NCBI GenBank assembly: GCA_003049485.1
Contig: PYST01000322.1
Coordinates: forward strand, 1-42,856
Length of the DNA stretch: 42,856 nt
Direction: 5' to 3'
From: Ophioceras dolichostomum
Lineage: Eukaryota; Ascomycota; Sordariomycetes; Magnaporthales; Ophioceraceae
The notes below the pieces were generated by a model, which was given only the letters and a program-made list of their open reading frames with translations, was not told the origin of the DNA and made no database searches. Shown piece after piece: positions 21,973-32,919 of the stretch (position 1 is its first letter; each line of letters opens with the position of its first letter). A program made the position numbers and the translations under genes.

Positions 21973-22633
21973 TCACACGACGTCATCCTCGCCAATCGCA
22001 TCCACCGTGTCGCTAGCAGCAGTAGCAGTAGCAGTAGTCCTGGCCTTCTTGGCGGGAGGGCCGCCAGCGGAGCCAGCAGCAGCAGCATTAGCAGCAGCAC
22101 CGGACGAAGAGGAACCCTCAGCAACAGAAGAGACGCCGTTCTTATCGGCGCTGCCCTCCTCGTCGTCGAGCTCGTCGGCCTTCTTCTTCTTGGTGCGCGG
22201 CTTCCACTTGTACGGACTTACGACGCCGCCCGTCTTGCCGTTGCCGTACTGCTCGTGCAGCTTCTTCTTAAGCGGGCCGAAGCAGGTGCGGGCTGAGTGT
22301 GCGTTCTTGAACCCGGCCAGGTCGGCGAACTTATCCCAGTCGATCTGTTGCGGAAATGTGTATTTTTCGTTGGTTAGGGTTTTTATGAGGGAGGGATAAT
22401 GATGGATTATGGAAGTAGATGGGAAATACTAGATGAAGGAGGGACTGGGCGATCTTAAACGCGCGAGCGGCGGGAGTGGGATGCGTATGATAAGGATTAT
22501 GAGATGCGATATGTTGGTTGGGTCTTACCTGCGGGTTCTGAGTGCTCAGCCAAGCGGCGGCGACGAGCTCACACTCCCGGGTGTTGAGTGTGAGCTTCGT
22601 CTGCCGGTCTTGCTGCTTTTTCTTGTCCGACAT
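21973..22633 (-). CDS. small basic nuclear protein, Myb/SANT-like helical domain
   Basis: Two exons on the minus strand, 22633-22529 and 22344-21973, join in phase 0 over a 184-nt intron (GTAAGA donor, CAACAG acceptor), giving 158 aa. The N-terminal half has Trp-spaced helices: E-L-V-A-A-A-W-L then I-D-W-D-K-F-A-D-L-A-G and S-A-R-T-C-F-G-P-L-K-K-K-L. This matches the three-helix Myb/SANT-like fold with a recognition helix of the form SAR..F..L.KKL. The C-terminal half is disordered, with two Lys-rich runs (PRTKKKK and PAKKAR) able to act as nuclear signals, an acidic patch and Ala/Ser/Thr runs. It probably binds DNA or chromatin; the target is unknown. Confidence 0.82.
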
Positions 22634-25600
22634 GTTTGAGGGTCCAGCGTTGGTGAATGAATGATGATTGATCTTTTCAGACGAAAGCCGGTATGAGATG
22701 GCCTGAGCCGATTGCGGTTGAGTTGCTGGGTGGACCGAGATGGGAGAGGATAGGAGAAGTGGGGCTGTGACGGTGATAAACAGGTGCAACCGCAAAGTCA
22801 GGCAGATTGCCGGGGCTGGTGGGATTTGTCTGGTCGAGCGGAAGGAAAAGAGAAAGTTGGGGTCTGATCGCTCCTTCCCGGCCGGATCAACGACCCCAAA
22901 TATGTGCACCAAGCAGCGAAAGACCGACCCGTCGCGAACGATTGACGACGACGAGCGGAGAATGGATGTGATGACTGACGCGCGAGGATGCCGACCGAAC
23001 GGGAAGATCAGTCTATCCAGGCGGACAGCATTGGAATGAGAGACTGGGATCTGGGAACACGCAATCTGGTATCGCCTTCCGTGGTGATGAATGCGCTTCC
23101 CAGGATCGAAGTGCGAGTGACGCTGGAGCCGTTTGTGACAGATGTTCTTGCGGAGGTTGGTTTAGAGTTTGGTGTTTGGTGGTGCGGCTCACGCTGGCGA
23201 GTGTGAAGTTCGAACTGTGGGGCCGCGACACGCTAGAACGGGGTGGGGCCGGCGGGGGATCAGCCTGATAAATTGGCTGAGCAACGATCATCACATGGCG
23301 TCACGCGATTGGACATCTTGGACACCCAGCATCACACCACACCTGCGCTTTCGAGTGGGAAATATTGAGCCAGTGGGAAAGGCAATGCGTTGCACCTACA
23401 CGTCGCCTTCTGAGGCACTCTACCCTGCAATCTCTTCTTGACATCCGGCCGAGTGCTTTGTAAAGCCTCTTAATGAGCATCTCAAGTCTGCCCTTCTACA
23501 GAAGCTGTGCTCTTGATGCCTCTACAGCCTTCCCGGTTTGTGCACGATATACTCACTAGTCCTATGAAAGCTCGGCGTTGAGCGACCTCGGCAGAGGCCC
23601 AGCCAAATTGCGAAGCGTATGTAATTTCGTCGCTCATTCTCCATCCCAGCGGCTTCGGGCTGGTATGTACCTGCCTACCTCTAGGTACCTAGATTATGTC
23701 TGGTCGAGCTCTGTTCTGGTCGGCTCGCCCGTGTACGCTACGACGTGGATGCCCTAGAGTGCCATCTCCTGCATTTTTCGTCATACATTGTACCTTCTCA
23801 GTTCTAACTCTTATGAGGCTTCGCATCTAAGCCTACTGCGTTCGAAATAGTCGAGGACCGTTTGTCGGATCTGCCAAACTGTGTTCCCGGCTCACTTTTC
23901 ACCTCCTTTTTTTCAGTGATAAAACTGTCTTCCACTGTCTTTGAGCTATTCGTTCACTGTCACTGCTCCGGTACTGCCATCCTTTTTGGGGTCCGAGCTT
24001 CGAGGCCTTGTGAGGTCGCAACCCGGCGTTGATTTTCAACACGCAACTGCGAGCCATATGGTCAAATGGAGAACTGACGCTATATTTAGTGAGAAGAGGC
24101 TTCCTATCGCAGTGGTGCGACACTCCGACCGAGGATTGGACTGTAGTTGCTTGCCTTTTTTTTTCTTGCTGCCAGCGCCCCGAGCCCAACCTCCTCGACA
24201 ATAGGCAACGCAATGAGGCTAGCGCTGTTGATTCGAACGTCTTATAGGTCTTCATCCCATTTCGCCTATCACTAGCCGATGCCCACGAGGCGACAATACC
24301 TGTCGTCCCCTCCCTGATCCCTCGCCTTGACGGTTGGAAATTTGCCCTCGAACTCTTGAGATGTTTGTCGTCGGCCTCCGTTGCCCTAACAGCCGAAACA
24401 CAGTACGACGGCAGAACGCCTTCTCCCAAACTGCCTGAGACGCACAAGACGAGAGCGCCTTGCTTGGGTGGCTTGCTTGGAAAGCTTCTGGCTTGGAAGG
24501 CATCTGCTAAACTTGGTCGGCTCCCACCCTGATACTTCCACGAACAGTAAGGACTGCAATACTACGCTGGGGTTTGGATCTTGAGTGATAGGCTGATAGC
24601 CCAAGATAGCACTATTGATTCCCTTATCTGCCCGGGCAAAAAGTACGGGCAGCCCCATCTATGAGTGCTTGAGGGGATGAAAAGGGAGGGTGAATACCGA
24701 GAGGCATTGGCCTCCTTTTCTTGAAAGGTCGAGGGAGAGCCTCCTATTTTTATATACCAGAAGCGAGACATGTCCCAACCTATTGGCTAACTCGTAAGAC
24801 TCGCGTCTCTTCTTGCCCGACAAAGATGTAGGTACGCAAAATCGGGACCGGAACCACGGGAACCCGATGCAGGTGTCCTACTTGGTCAACCTGTCCTACA
24901 TGTATGGAAGCAAGCGAGCAATCTAGCCCCCATTTTCCTGCCTTCAATACTGACAGTGTGCCCCTGAATCGCTCGTTGCACGACAGCATGAGCGCAAAGC
25001 TCGATCAACGAGCTTCAGGAAGCCTGGAGCGGGAATGATACAAAGGGGAGCGGCGTCACACACACTCTGCTCTCCTGTGGCGAGGTGAGGGGTCCGACCA
25101 CTCCGCGTTTATTGGACGCGTTGAGGTCGCGCAAACACCGCGCCAAGACTGATCGACCTGTGCAAAATTCACGGTGCAGAGCTGAGTCGGCGGAAACTAC
25201 CATCTTATGGGGATGCGTGGGTGCACAGTACGGTGATTGGGTCGGCCCCTCAGACCTGCGCCGTAAACGCCACTGACTTGCAGCTGCCAGTGCGAGATGC
25301 CGTCCCTGTAGTCAGCATTCTGCAGCCCTGGCGCCAGTTTTCTTCCCGTGTCCCGTTCTCTCCCCAGCCGAGGTGCGGACGACCAAAAACCTCCTAATTC
25401 TGGGGAGGAGCTATGGCATGGACGAGGAGATAAGGATTTTTGTGGCTGGGGATATTTCAAGAAACGTGGCGTTTTTTTGCCTCATGGAAGAGGACAGCGG
25501 CAGATGTTTTGCGTGTGAGTGAGCCTTCGCTGGCGATGGCAGCAGGAGGGTAAGACGGGCAGGAACCGGCCGAATGAAGCCTGCGAACAAGTGCCGCTCG

Positions 25601-26673
25601 ATCCGACACGAACGCGCTTGGATCAGCAACCTCGTCGATACCTGCCTACATCGTAGAAATTTAGCGCGGTGCCGGCTGGCTAGGTTTCATGCCTCTGTCA
25701 AAACGTTACCGTCCCGTTGAGATGTTTGATCTCCTTCCGCTGTGCGGATGAGCCGGAATGCGACAGCCTTAGGAGCACTTCCTTCTCCAAAGGCTCCAAT
25801 CCACAATGTCGGCCTGACCATCTGGTCGGTGTCAACGACCCAGCTCAGTTGATGGACACTCGCGGCTGTTTGACCTCCTCTCTCCGGTCATCAGGGGCAA
25901 ACAGACCAACCGACTCATCACAAACTCCACTCGCAAGAAGCTCCAGGTTGGAGATAGCTGCCGCCTTCCTTCCCGCTCCCTGAAGTATTTCAGCGGCGTC
26001 GAAATGCGGGACGCAGGGGAGTGGGAATGTCGTCAGCCGGGGGTGAGCCGGGGGTCAGCCGGGGGCGGGCCTGTGGGGATATTTTCCGTCTCTACTGATA
26101 AGAATTGAACGATGAACGAAGAGGTCGTCCTTGGCATGTCGTGCTGTACCCTGGATTGATGTGATCAACAGAAGCAAGCTCGAGTCAGGTCCAGAGAAAA
26201 AAAAAAGGCACGAAGACGGACGGGAAGGACCCGGCGGCAATGAGCACGTCTTGAGAGGATAGAATTGATAGCATCAACTGGGGTTGCCCATGCTCGTGGT
26301 ACTTCCAAGGAAGCTGACTGCATGGCACTTTTCTCCAGCGAGAATTTGCCGATGGACGCTAGCCAGTGACGATCGTCCCTCCCCTGGAGCCAATGCAGGA
26401 GGGGCGGGAGGTTTCTATTCTGACCTTCGATTGGGTCCCAAAGCAGGCAAGGCGAAGTCGCAGTGCAGGAAACACCCCAACTTTCCGAGCCGTCCCTCTG
26501 TCCAATCGCTCAATCGCATAGGTCCTCATCACCCATCCACCTATCCCACTCACACGTAACTAATCCCCTAAGAATTAGATGACTGCTGCTCCCCTCACTT
26601 ATAGTAGGAGTACCGCGAAGGTCTGTGAGGTCGCTTCCATCGCGGCCGGATAAACCTAATTTTGGGGCTCAGC
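22634..26673. other. gene-poor region
   Basis: No protein family, signal peptide or convincing splice structure was found over 4 kb. The longest frame, 23899-24447 (-), has no recognisable features. A dense TACCT/AGGTA motif cluster lies at 23661-23692. The 5' part is the promoter of the small nuclear protein gene. The G-rich tandem repeat at 26033-26069 is listed separately. Confidence 0.55.
26033..26069 (+). repeat. 11-bp G-rich tandem repeat, G-quadruplex candidate
   Basis: Three head-to-tail copies of an 11-mer (T[C/G]AGCCGGGGG) are followed by CGGG. This gives G runs at 26039-26043, 26050-26054, 26061-26065 and 26067-26069, with loops of 6, 6 and 1 nt. Confidence 0.8.
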
Positions 26674-26893
26674 ACCGTGGTTTATCTGGCCGAGTGCCGG
26701 GCTCAACCTATGCGGAGACCGGAAAGCGGAGCGCACTACAGGTGTGCCTTAGGCTCGCAAGGGCTAAGGGTTTGAAATGCTAGCTGCCGAGTTTAGATAG
26801 CCGCTAGCACGTCCTATACCCCTCGGGAGGTCGGGCCTGGACAGCCCTCGGACGTTAAATAAACCATTACCATTACCATTACCGTGGTTTATC
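26674..26893 (+). mobile_element. tRNA-derived SINE, 194 bp, with 13-bp target-site duplications
   Basis: The element body (26687-26880) is flanked by identical 13-bp direct repeats, ACCGTGGTTTATC, at 26674-26686 and 26881-26893. It begins with TGGCCGAGTGCCGG, a close match to the A box of Leu/Ser-type tRNA genes. About 80 nt later it has GGTTTGAAATGC (26769-26780), a degenerate B box. The 3' end is a short tandem array of ATTACC hexamers preceded by GTTAAATAAACC. An internal Pol III promoter plus simple-repeat tail plus target duplication is the standard SINE layout; the hexamer tail suggests mobilisation by a LINE with a non-poly(A) tail. There is no coding capacity. No second copy was seen in this window. 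Perfect duplications point to a recent insertion. Confidence 0.85.
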
Positions 26894-27689
26894 ATTTATC
26901 CTGTCAGCAAACGGCATGCACTTGACGGACGGCAGCGGAAGGATTGCGGAATTATCGACGGAAGCCAAGGCGAGATGTCGTGTGGTTCCAGCGGCGCAGC
27001 ACTGCTAGAGCACACTGGATTGATGATGATCCGGAGTTTTCTGTGCCGCAAATAGTCTCCTTGTTTCTTGATCCAATGGTCGCCACTGCCATCTATTATG
27101 ATCTACTACGTATCTGAGCAAGCCGGCCCAGCCTTGGTATTATTGTAGGTGGTACCAGACATATTGCATGCTACCCTTCGTTCACACAAGCATGATAATG
27201 ATATGTATTTCGCACGTGCGTGCGCTTGATCAGGGTCGACTCGCCTCCCTCATCGGCCCCCTAATGCTGCGACTGACATCTCGACTGGTCGGCCGTAACT
27301 GCAAGCCAAGTTGCTATGTTTATCTCGACACAACCTGCCGATATTTCTTGGACAGGACAATTCCTCTTTCAAGGAGCCATTTGGACTGGAGGCAGAGGTC
27401 TCTATCTCTGACGAGAGGGCATGGCCTGCCTTTTGGTTCGCTGCCTAGTCCTGAGATTGGGATATTAAAACATCTCGCCCCGGCCCTTTGATGTCGACGG
27501 CTCTTCTCCTGGTGCTCGGATCTAGCGGGCACCTGGACAGTCCTTCCTCACCCCCTCGTGACTGGGTCACAGCCCATTTATCCTCGTACTCCTGGTACTC
27601 TGCACTCTACTACTATTCCTTAAGAGCCACACAATCACACAACGCGCGCCACAAAGCACGCAGCGTCGCAGCTCTAGCAAGCCGCAACC
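26894..27689. promoter_or_regulatory. upstream region of the three-helix membrane protein gene
   Basis: Nothing coding was recognised. The last 100 bp before the start at 27690 are C/A-rich with ACACAATCACACAAC, as is usual for fungal 5' leaders. Confidence 0.45.
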
Positions 27690-30212
27690 ATGTCCAATTA
27701 CACCGTCCAGACCGGCTTCTGGGTGAACCACGACTTCGAGCCAGCCGTGGGCGCCACTCTCACCGTCTCCGTCCGCTGGGGCAACTACATCATCGCCGCG
27801 CTCTCGTCGCTGGTCGCATGGGCTGGCTCCCGCGCGTGGTCAATCCTCTACTTCTACCTCCACCAGCGCCTGGCCCAGAAGGAGAACAAAGATGTCCTCC
27901 ATCACCAGCTGCAGGTGCACTTCCGAGCTGCCGGCTCGTTCTTCGACTCCTTCGTCGAGGGGTACGACCTCGCCCGCGCGTGGTCCGGTCGTCTCGAGCG
28001 GGTGAAGAGACGCACCCTGAGCTTGGTTTTTGGCGCCTTCCTCTTCTTCGTCCTCTTTGCAGCAGCTGGTATCCTCGTCGCCGAGGCGGTGTCTCAGAGG
28101 TTCGTGCATCCGACATCTACTATCCCTGTGGACCTCGCCGTCGCACCTTATAAAAACCTCCACACTAACGCTGGAGAACAGTGATCAAGATACTCTAGTG
28201 CTCGCTGCTCCTAACGACTGTGGCGATCTCATCTTCATGGACCTCCCGGAGCGCCACAACGAGTACCTGGACGTCACGATGAGGTACCTCTCTGAGGGAA
28301 ACGCGTGGGCAAGGAACTACGCCCGCGACACATTCAACGGCAGCAAGGCCCGCTTCGACGCTTTCACCCAGCCCATCCTACCCGTCTACGGCAGGGAGGT
28401 AGAGTGCCCCTACACCAATGGCACTACATGCCTAGGTGTTAACGGGACCAAGGGCGCCAGCGCCTGGCTCATGGAGACCGGCCAGCTCAACTCCCACACT
28501 CACTTTGGCATCAACGCCCCTGCCAGTGACCGTGTCACGATAAGCAAGAGCGTCACATGCGCCGTGATGGAGACGACCAACCTGACCACTAAGCCGTACT
28601 CAAGGATTGAGAACATCCGCGGTGTTCCTGTGAATAAGACCTACATCGGAGTCTTGCAGCAGTTTGGTCCGGACCTCGGCGCGGACGCGAATCTGGTTTT
28701 CGAGGTGCCTGCCAGTCTCATCAATGAGCGGGTCGGATACGTGACCCAGTGAGTCGCAACAACCAACTTCTCTCACTTTGTTCACCTTGTCCTTTGCTGT
28801 ATCGCCACAAGGCATCACTGACTGACACCCCTCGAACCCTCGCCTTCAACAGACGTGGCCTCTACTACATGGGCCAGCACGACCCCATGAAAGACTTCAC
28901 CGACGGGCCCTTCCTCCGCTACGACGCCGACGTGGTTCTCTCGCTCGTCTCCCAGTCCCACAACTTCTACTACGGCCCCGTCGACGACCCGCTCTTCCTC
29001 GCCCACGAGGCCGCCACGGGCGAGGAGTACGCCTACGACATGAACGCGACCGTCTACTACCCGTCTATCCCCTTCGGCCTCCTCGCCTGCTCCGAGCAGA
29101 TGTCGATCTGCAACCCCAACAACCAGGCCTGCACCTCGCCCAACGGCACCATGGGCTGGCGCGAGCAGATCATCGCCAACGACATCGGGCTCAACGGCGC
29201 CCAGTGGACGACCGCCATGCGCATCTTCAACACGGCCGCCGGGTCATCCACCTTCATCGGCAGCTTCGCCGCGCGCGGCAATACCGGCCTGATGGTCGCC
29301 GAGTCGCGCGGCGTCAGGGCGGGCCAGTCCATCGGCCCCACGCAGTGGCGCAACGAGGTCAACCTGTGGTTCGCGGCCAGCATGACGGCTCTGCAGTCTG
29401 GCCTCCTCACATGGGTGGCGAAGCCGTGGGCCCAGGGGCAGGGCACGGCCATGTACCCCCTGCTCAACGTGACCGCCATGGACTACGCGTACCAGGTGCG
29501 CGGCCTCGGCAGCCAGATGCAGACGCAGTGCTCGAACCAGCTCATCCGCAGCGCGGCCGCCATGCAGAACTTCTCGGTGCTGGCCCTGGTGCTGGTGACG
29601 GTGCTCTGCGTGTTCATCATAGTCTTCGCGTCGGTACTACCCTGCTGCGTCGACGGCCACAGGGCCCGCATCCGGAAGAAGGGTGGGGACCTGTCGCACA
29701 AGGCCGAGGCCGGCGAGCTGGCCAGGTTGGCGGACGGGAAGTTCAGCCTGTTGGCGATGACGCTTGCGAATGCGGGCGTGGGGCAGTGGGAGAAGGGCAA
29801 GGCGGACATCCCCGTCACGACGAGGAAGGTGGTCGAGCCGTGTAGGCCGCTCCAGAGGACGGATAGCGGGCTCGCGACTTATCCGTCCGCGCTGTCGCTA
29901 AGGTTCGTGATGGAGTGTAAGGGAGGCGACGAGTCTGGGACGCTCAGGTCGATGAAGTCTCAGGAATCTGTGAAGGGGGGTAAGGAGAAAGACACGGGTG
30001 TGAAAGTCAAGGCTGTCGAGGTTGCTGCTGCAGAGGATGAGGAGAAGCGCGTTGACTCGAAGAAGACGGTTGTTGATGATGACGGTGGAGCTGTCGAGAA
30101 GACCTCTACCAATGGAAGCGACACCGGAGGCAGGTTCGAACGGATCAAGAGGCGTGCCACAGAGAAGACGCTTGTGGGCACAGAGGGCGATGAGGGGCCA
30201 CAGGCTAAATAG
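27690..30212 (+). CDS. three-helix membrane glycoprotein, fungal hypothetical family
   Basis: Three exons, 27690-28099, 28182-28748 and 28853-30212, join in phase (donors GTTCGT and GTGAGT; branch points CTAAC and CTGAC), giving 778 aa. Hydrophobic helices lie at residues about 33-57, 110-131 and 566-590. Between helices 2 and 3 is a 430-residue domain with cysteines and many N-glycosylation sequons (NGS, NGT, NLT, NKT, NAT, NVT), so it should face the lumen or outside. The 185-residue C-terminal tail is charged, Lys/Glu/Asp-rich and probably cytoplasmic. No catalytic motif is visible. It resembles large uncharacterised fungal membrane proteins with two N-terminal helices and one late helix; a receptor or wall-sensing role would be speculation. 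It stands just upstream of the Ser/Thr-rich membrane-protein array, on the same strand. Confidence 0.9.
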
Positions 30213-31185
30213 GGGTGAGCGCACAGCTGTGCGTCATGTAATTTGTGTTGTGATCTCGGCAGAACACATCACTACTTGAACTTGGGCTAGCGATGGAGTT
30301 CGGGTCGGGCCTTTTCGGTATGGATTTCTTTGGGCTAAAAAGCACTATGGATATTACAGGGTCTGTTATTCTACTTGGTGATTTCCTATGTCACTATATG
30401 TAACCTCAATTACACATCTGAAAACGCTTTCGGTCACGGCTGAGAAAGTCCTTTAACCACATGGATTGTGTTGAAAGAGTGATAGCAATAGGACTACATA
30501 CAGAGGCTCCCATTTGATGAGAACCCGAGTGTAATCCGCCCCTTTAGGCAACTTCTGCCAAGGGCATGTACAGCGGTGAGAAAAAATCATCAACATACCC
30601 ACCTAGGTATCCAGACAGACAAGGGGTGGGGGAGCGTACGAAACCGGCGAATTCTTGCCCGCTGAGAGCAGACCTATTTGTCTCGAGGCTTTCCGTCTTT
30701 TTCTATAAAGAAAGCCCGGACAGACCCCGCCCGCGTGCAGTCATACGCCACTACTAACGTACTTATATCTGGGCACACACTTCCATGCTGGGAAATCAGT
30801 CGAAACGGTCCTTTTGTGCATCATCAAATCTAGTAGCGGACCGAATCCGATCCCGTCGTCGGGAGACATCTTCGGGCCGGTTCGGACACGCGGCTGTGCA
30901 CTGGTCGCCTATACAGTCTTTTCGCTTGCGCCTCTTGTGAAATGCCGATCGTCTATCATTTCGGGCGAAGTCACAAAAGAAGCGCTCATGATGCCGACAG
31001 CGGCGTCAGCACTATCCAGGCAACATCTCATCGGAGTACATGAGACTCTGGACTTCTTCCATGACCCCCACCGTCGCCGCCAAGCGCCTGCTACCCATCT
31101 CGCCTTTGCTCATCTAGTCCAACACCGCTCTCTAACTCACGGAGCCTGCCGTCTTCATTGCAGTGGCCTTCAGTCGTGAGCAAGG
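30213..31185. other. intergenic spacer before the membrane-protein array
   Basis: No ectodomain-like exon for the downstream gene was found here. A TAG-containing frame and a stop at 31177 exclude a simple in-frame extension upstream of 31186. An ACCTAGGTAT motif lies at about 30601. Confidence 0.45.
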
Positions 31186-32382
31186 ATGGTGACACCCGGT
31201 GTCCCTATCGACCCGGCAGGCCCTGAGGTTATCGCACCGACAGAGGGAATATTTGAGTCCGAGGAAATCGTCCAAGTGACAAACGGAGTCACTGTCTCTA
31301 GTACCCTAGAGCCCATAGTGATAATACCTACGCCTATGCAGGCGCAAACTACCTTATCTCACGCGCCGACTGAAACGGAAACCATAGACCCTGCACCACC
31401 GAGCCTGTTCCCGCCACCAACTCTTATTATTGGCACTGGCCCCTCCACTCCTGCCCAGAGCGGTGCCGCGGCCCAACGCACGCCAGATGTCATCAACTCG
31501 GGGTCTTCCTCAGCGGATACCGTCGCCATTCTCAGTTCTCCTAGAACCTCAACGGGGAATACTCTCACAACGACAGGCCGCTGGGAAAGCGGGAGCTCCG
31601 GCGCACAGCGTGACGCCCCTTCCTCGCCCCTACCACCGACATCCGCTGCCGGCACGATTCCAGGTTCACCTCTTAGCAGCAGCGCGGCCGGCACGACGGC
31701 CCCTCCTTCCAGCACCACAGGCACGTCCAACACTGGCGCGACAATCTCAAACGCACCCAACGTCATCAATGCCCCAGATAGCCTGGGGATCTGGGTTGGG
31801 GTCAGCGTCGTCGGCGGTCTGCTACTCACCCTGCTCGGCATCCTCGCCCATCGCCTGTACAGCCACCGCAGAGCCCGTCGAAGTCGTGCCAACACCGACG
31901 AATGGCCTGAAAAGCACCGGAAGCCCGAGCTCGGAGGAACCGCACTGGTGCTTCGCAGGTATGAGCTTGGTGACGGCCCCGTACTAGCGGAGCTACCACC
32001 ACCGAGAATCGACGAGCTCGACGGAGAGGCATTGGCCTGGCCGCCGCCTCGAGGAGCGGGAGTAGCATGCAGGGGCTGCGGAACCGCTTTTAGCGCTTCA
32101 CTCGCCACGCCAGATCTCCCGGAACTGGAGGGAAGCTCGCCGGTGCGAGTCCACGCTCTGATCTGCACTGTCTGCGCCGCCCATGCCAGGGTCGTGGTTG
32201 AGCTGAGCGCCCTCACGGAGCAGAGAGACCAGCTCCGGAGGACGGCAGGGAAGGAAGTCGCGAGGAGCATGAGCCTGGGGATAGTAGGGAGAGATCCGAA
32301 GGTGGAGAGCTGCAGGAGGTCACGCTCTATAGGACTGTTAACCGAGGGCTCATACAGAGAGAGGTTGTCCCCAGACGAGTAA
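31186..32382 (+). CDS. array member 1: Ser/Thr-rich single-pass membrane protein with CxxC pair in tail
   Basis: A single-exon frame of 398 aa. Residues 1-195 are rich in Ser, Thr, Pro, Gly and Ala with no signal peptide, typical of O-glycosylated extracellular stalks. One transmembrane helix lies at about 200-224 (LGIWVGVSVVGGLLL core), followed by the basic HRLYSHRRARRSR. The cytoplasmic tail has the array motif K-P-E-L-G-G-T and then Y-E-L-G, A-E-L-P and D-E-L-D-G. Uniquely in the array it then carries C295-R-G-C298 and C327-T-V-C330, spaced like a zinc ribbon, and a Leu/Glu-rich segment that may form a coiled coil. Without a signal peptide it may insert as a reverse signal-anchor protein, or an upstream exon is missing. 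Function unknown; the design resembles wall-stress sensors of the Mid2/Wsc type. Confidence 0.78.
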   Translation: MVTPGVPIDPAGPEVIAPTEGIFESEEIVQVTNGVTVSSTLEPIVIIPTPMQAQTTLSHAPTETETIDPAPPSLFPPPTLIIGTGPSTPAQSGAAAQRTPDVINSGSSSADTVAILSSPRTSTGNTLTTTGRWESGSSGAQRDAPSSPLPPTSAAGTIPGSPLSSSAAGTTAPPSSTTGTSNTGATISNAPNVINAPDSLGIWVGVSVVGGLLLTLLGILAHRLYSHRRARRSRANTDEWPEKHRKPELGGTALVLRRYELGDGPVLAELPPPRIDELDGEALAWPPPRGAGVACRGCGTAFSASLATPDLPELEGSSPVRVHALICTVCAAHARVVVELSALTEQRDQLRRTAGKEVARSMSLGIVGRDPKVESCRRSRSIGLLTEGSYRERLSPDE

Positions 32383-32919
32383 ATACTAGTTACGGCTTGG
32401 TTGAGATGAACGCTGTCTTCAGAACTGACACTTGGCGGTGGCTGACGCGTTCGATGTGGTTGTTTTTGTGTTACGCAACCTCTTCACGAGAGTTCGCGGC
32501 TTTGCTTCCGCTGTTACCTGGTACCTGCCAAGATTATGTAACCTGGGGGTTAAGCAGGGAGGTCTTTGCATCCCTCGCCACATTTTGCCGCACAGCTGAA
32601 ATGAGATGAGATTTGGTCCCAGGGAGCGTCGCAACAATTTTCTTACACGTCCACATCCTGATTGGAGATAAAATAGAATGCTGGAAGGCACTTCAATTCA
32701 TATGATGCCGGTCTCCCTCGAGTTGCCTTTCGTCTTCTGCTCTGGTGAAAGCCTACCTATGTACTTACCTCTACCTTTCGTTCCTGGGCAGACGCTGTTA
32801 GGCTGAACCCGGGCCATGATTCAACTACCTTATGTCTGTGTCGCAGACTTCCTCTTGTGTAAATTTGTTAATTTGGCTTGGTGATTGCTGGTTGCTTGTC
32901 TTCTCTTTCTCCTGCCGGG
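32383..32919. other. intergenic spacer between array members 1 and 2
   Basis: No exon or ectodomain relic was recognised. A TACCTATGTACTTACCT cluster lies at about 32752-32772. Confidence 0.45.

Noticed and set aside
23899..24447. 182-residue minus-strand frame
   Set aside because: No recognisable domain, composition or splice structure; likely chance.
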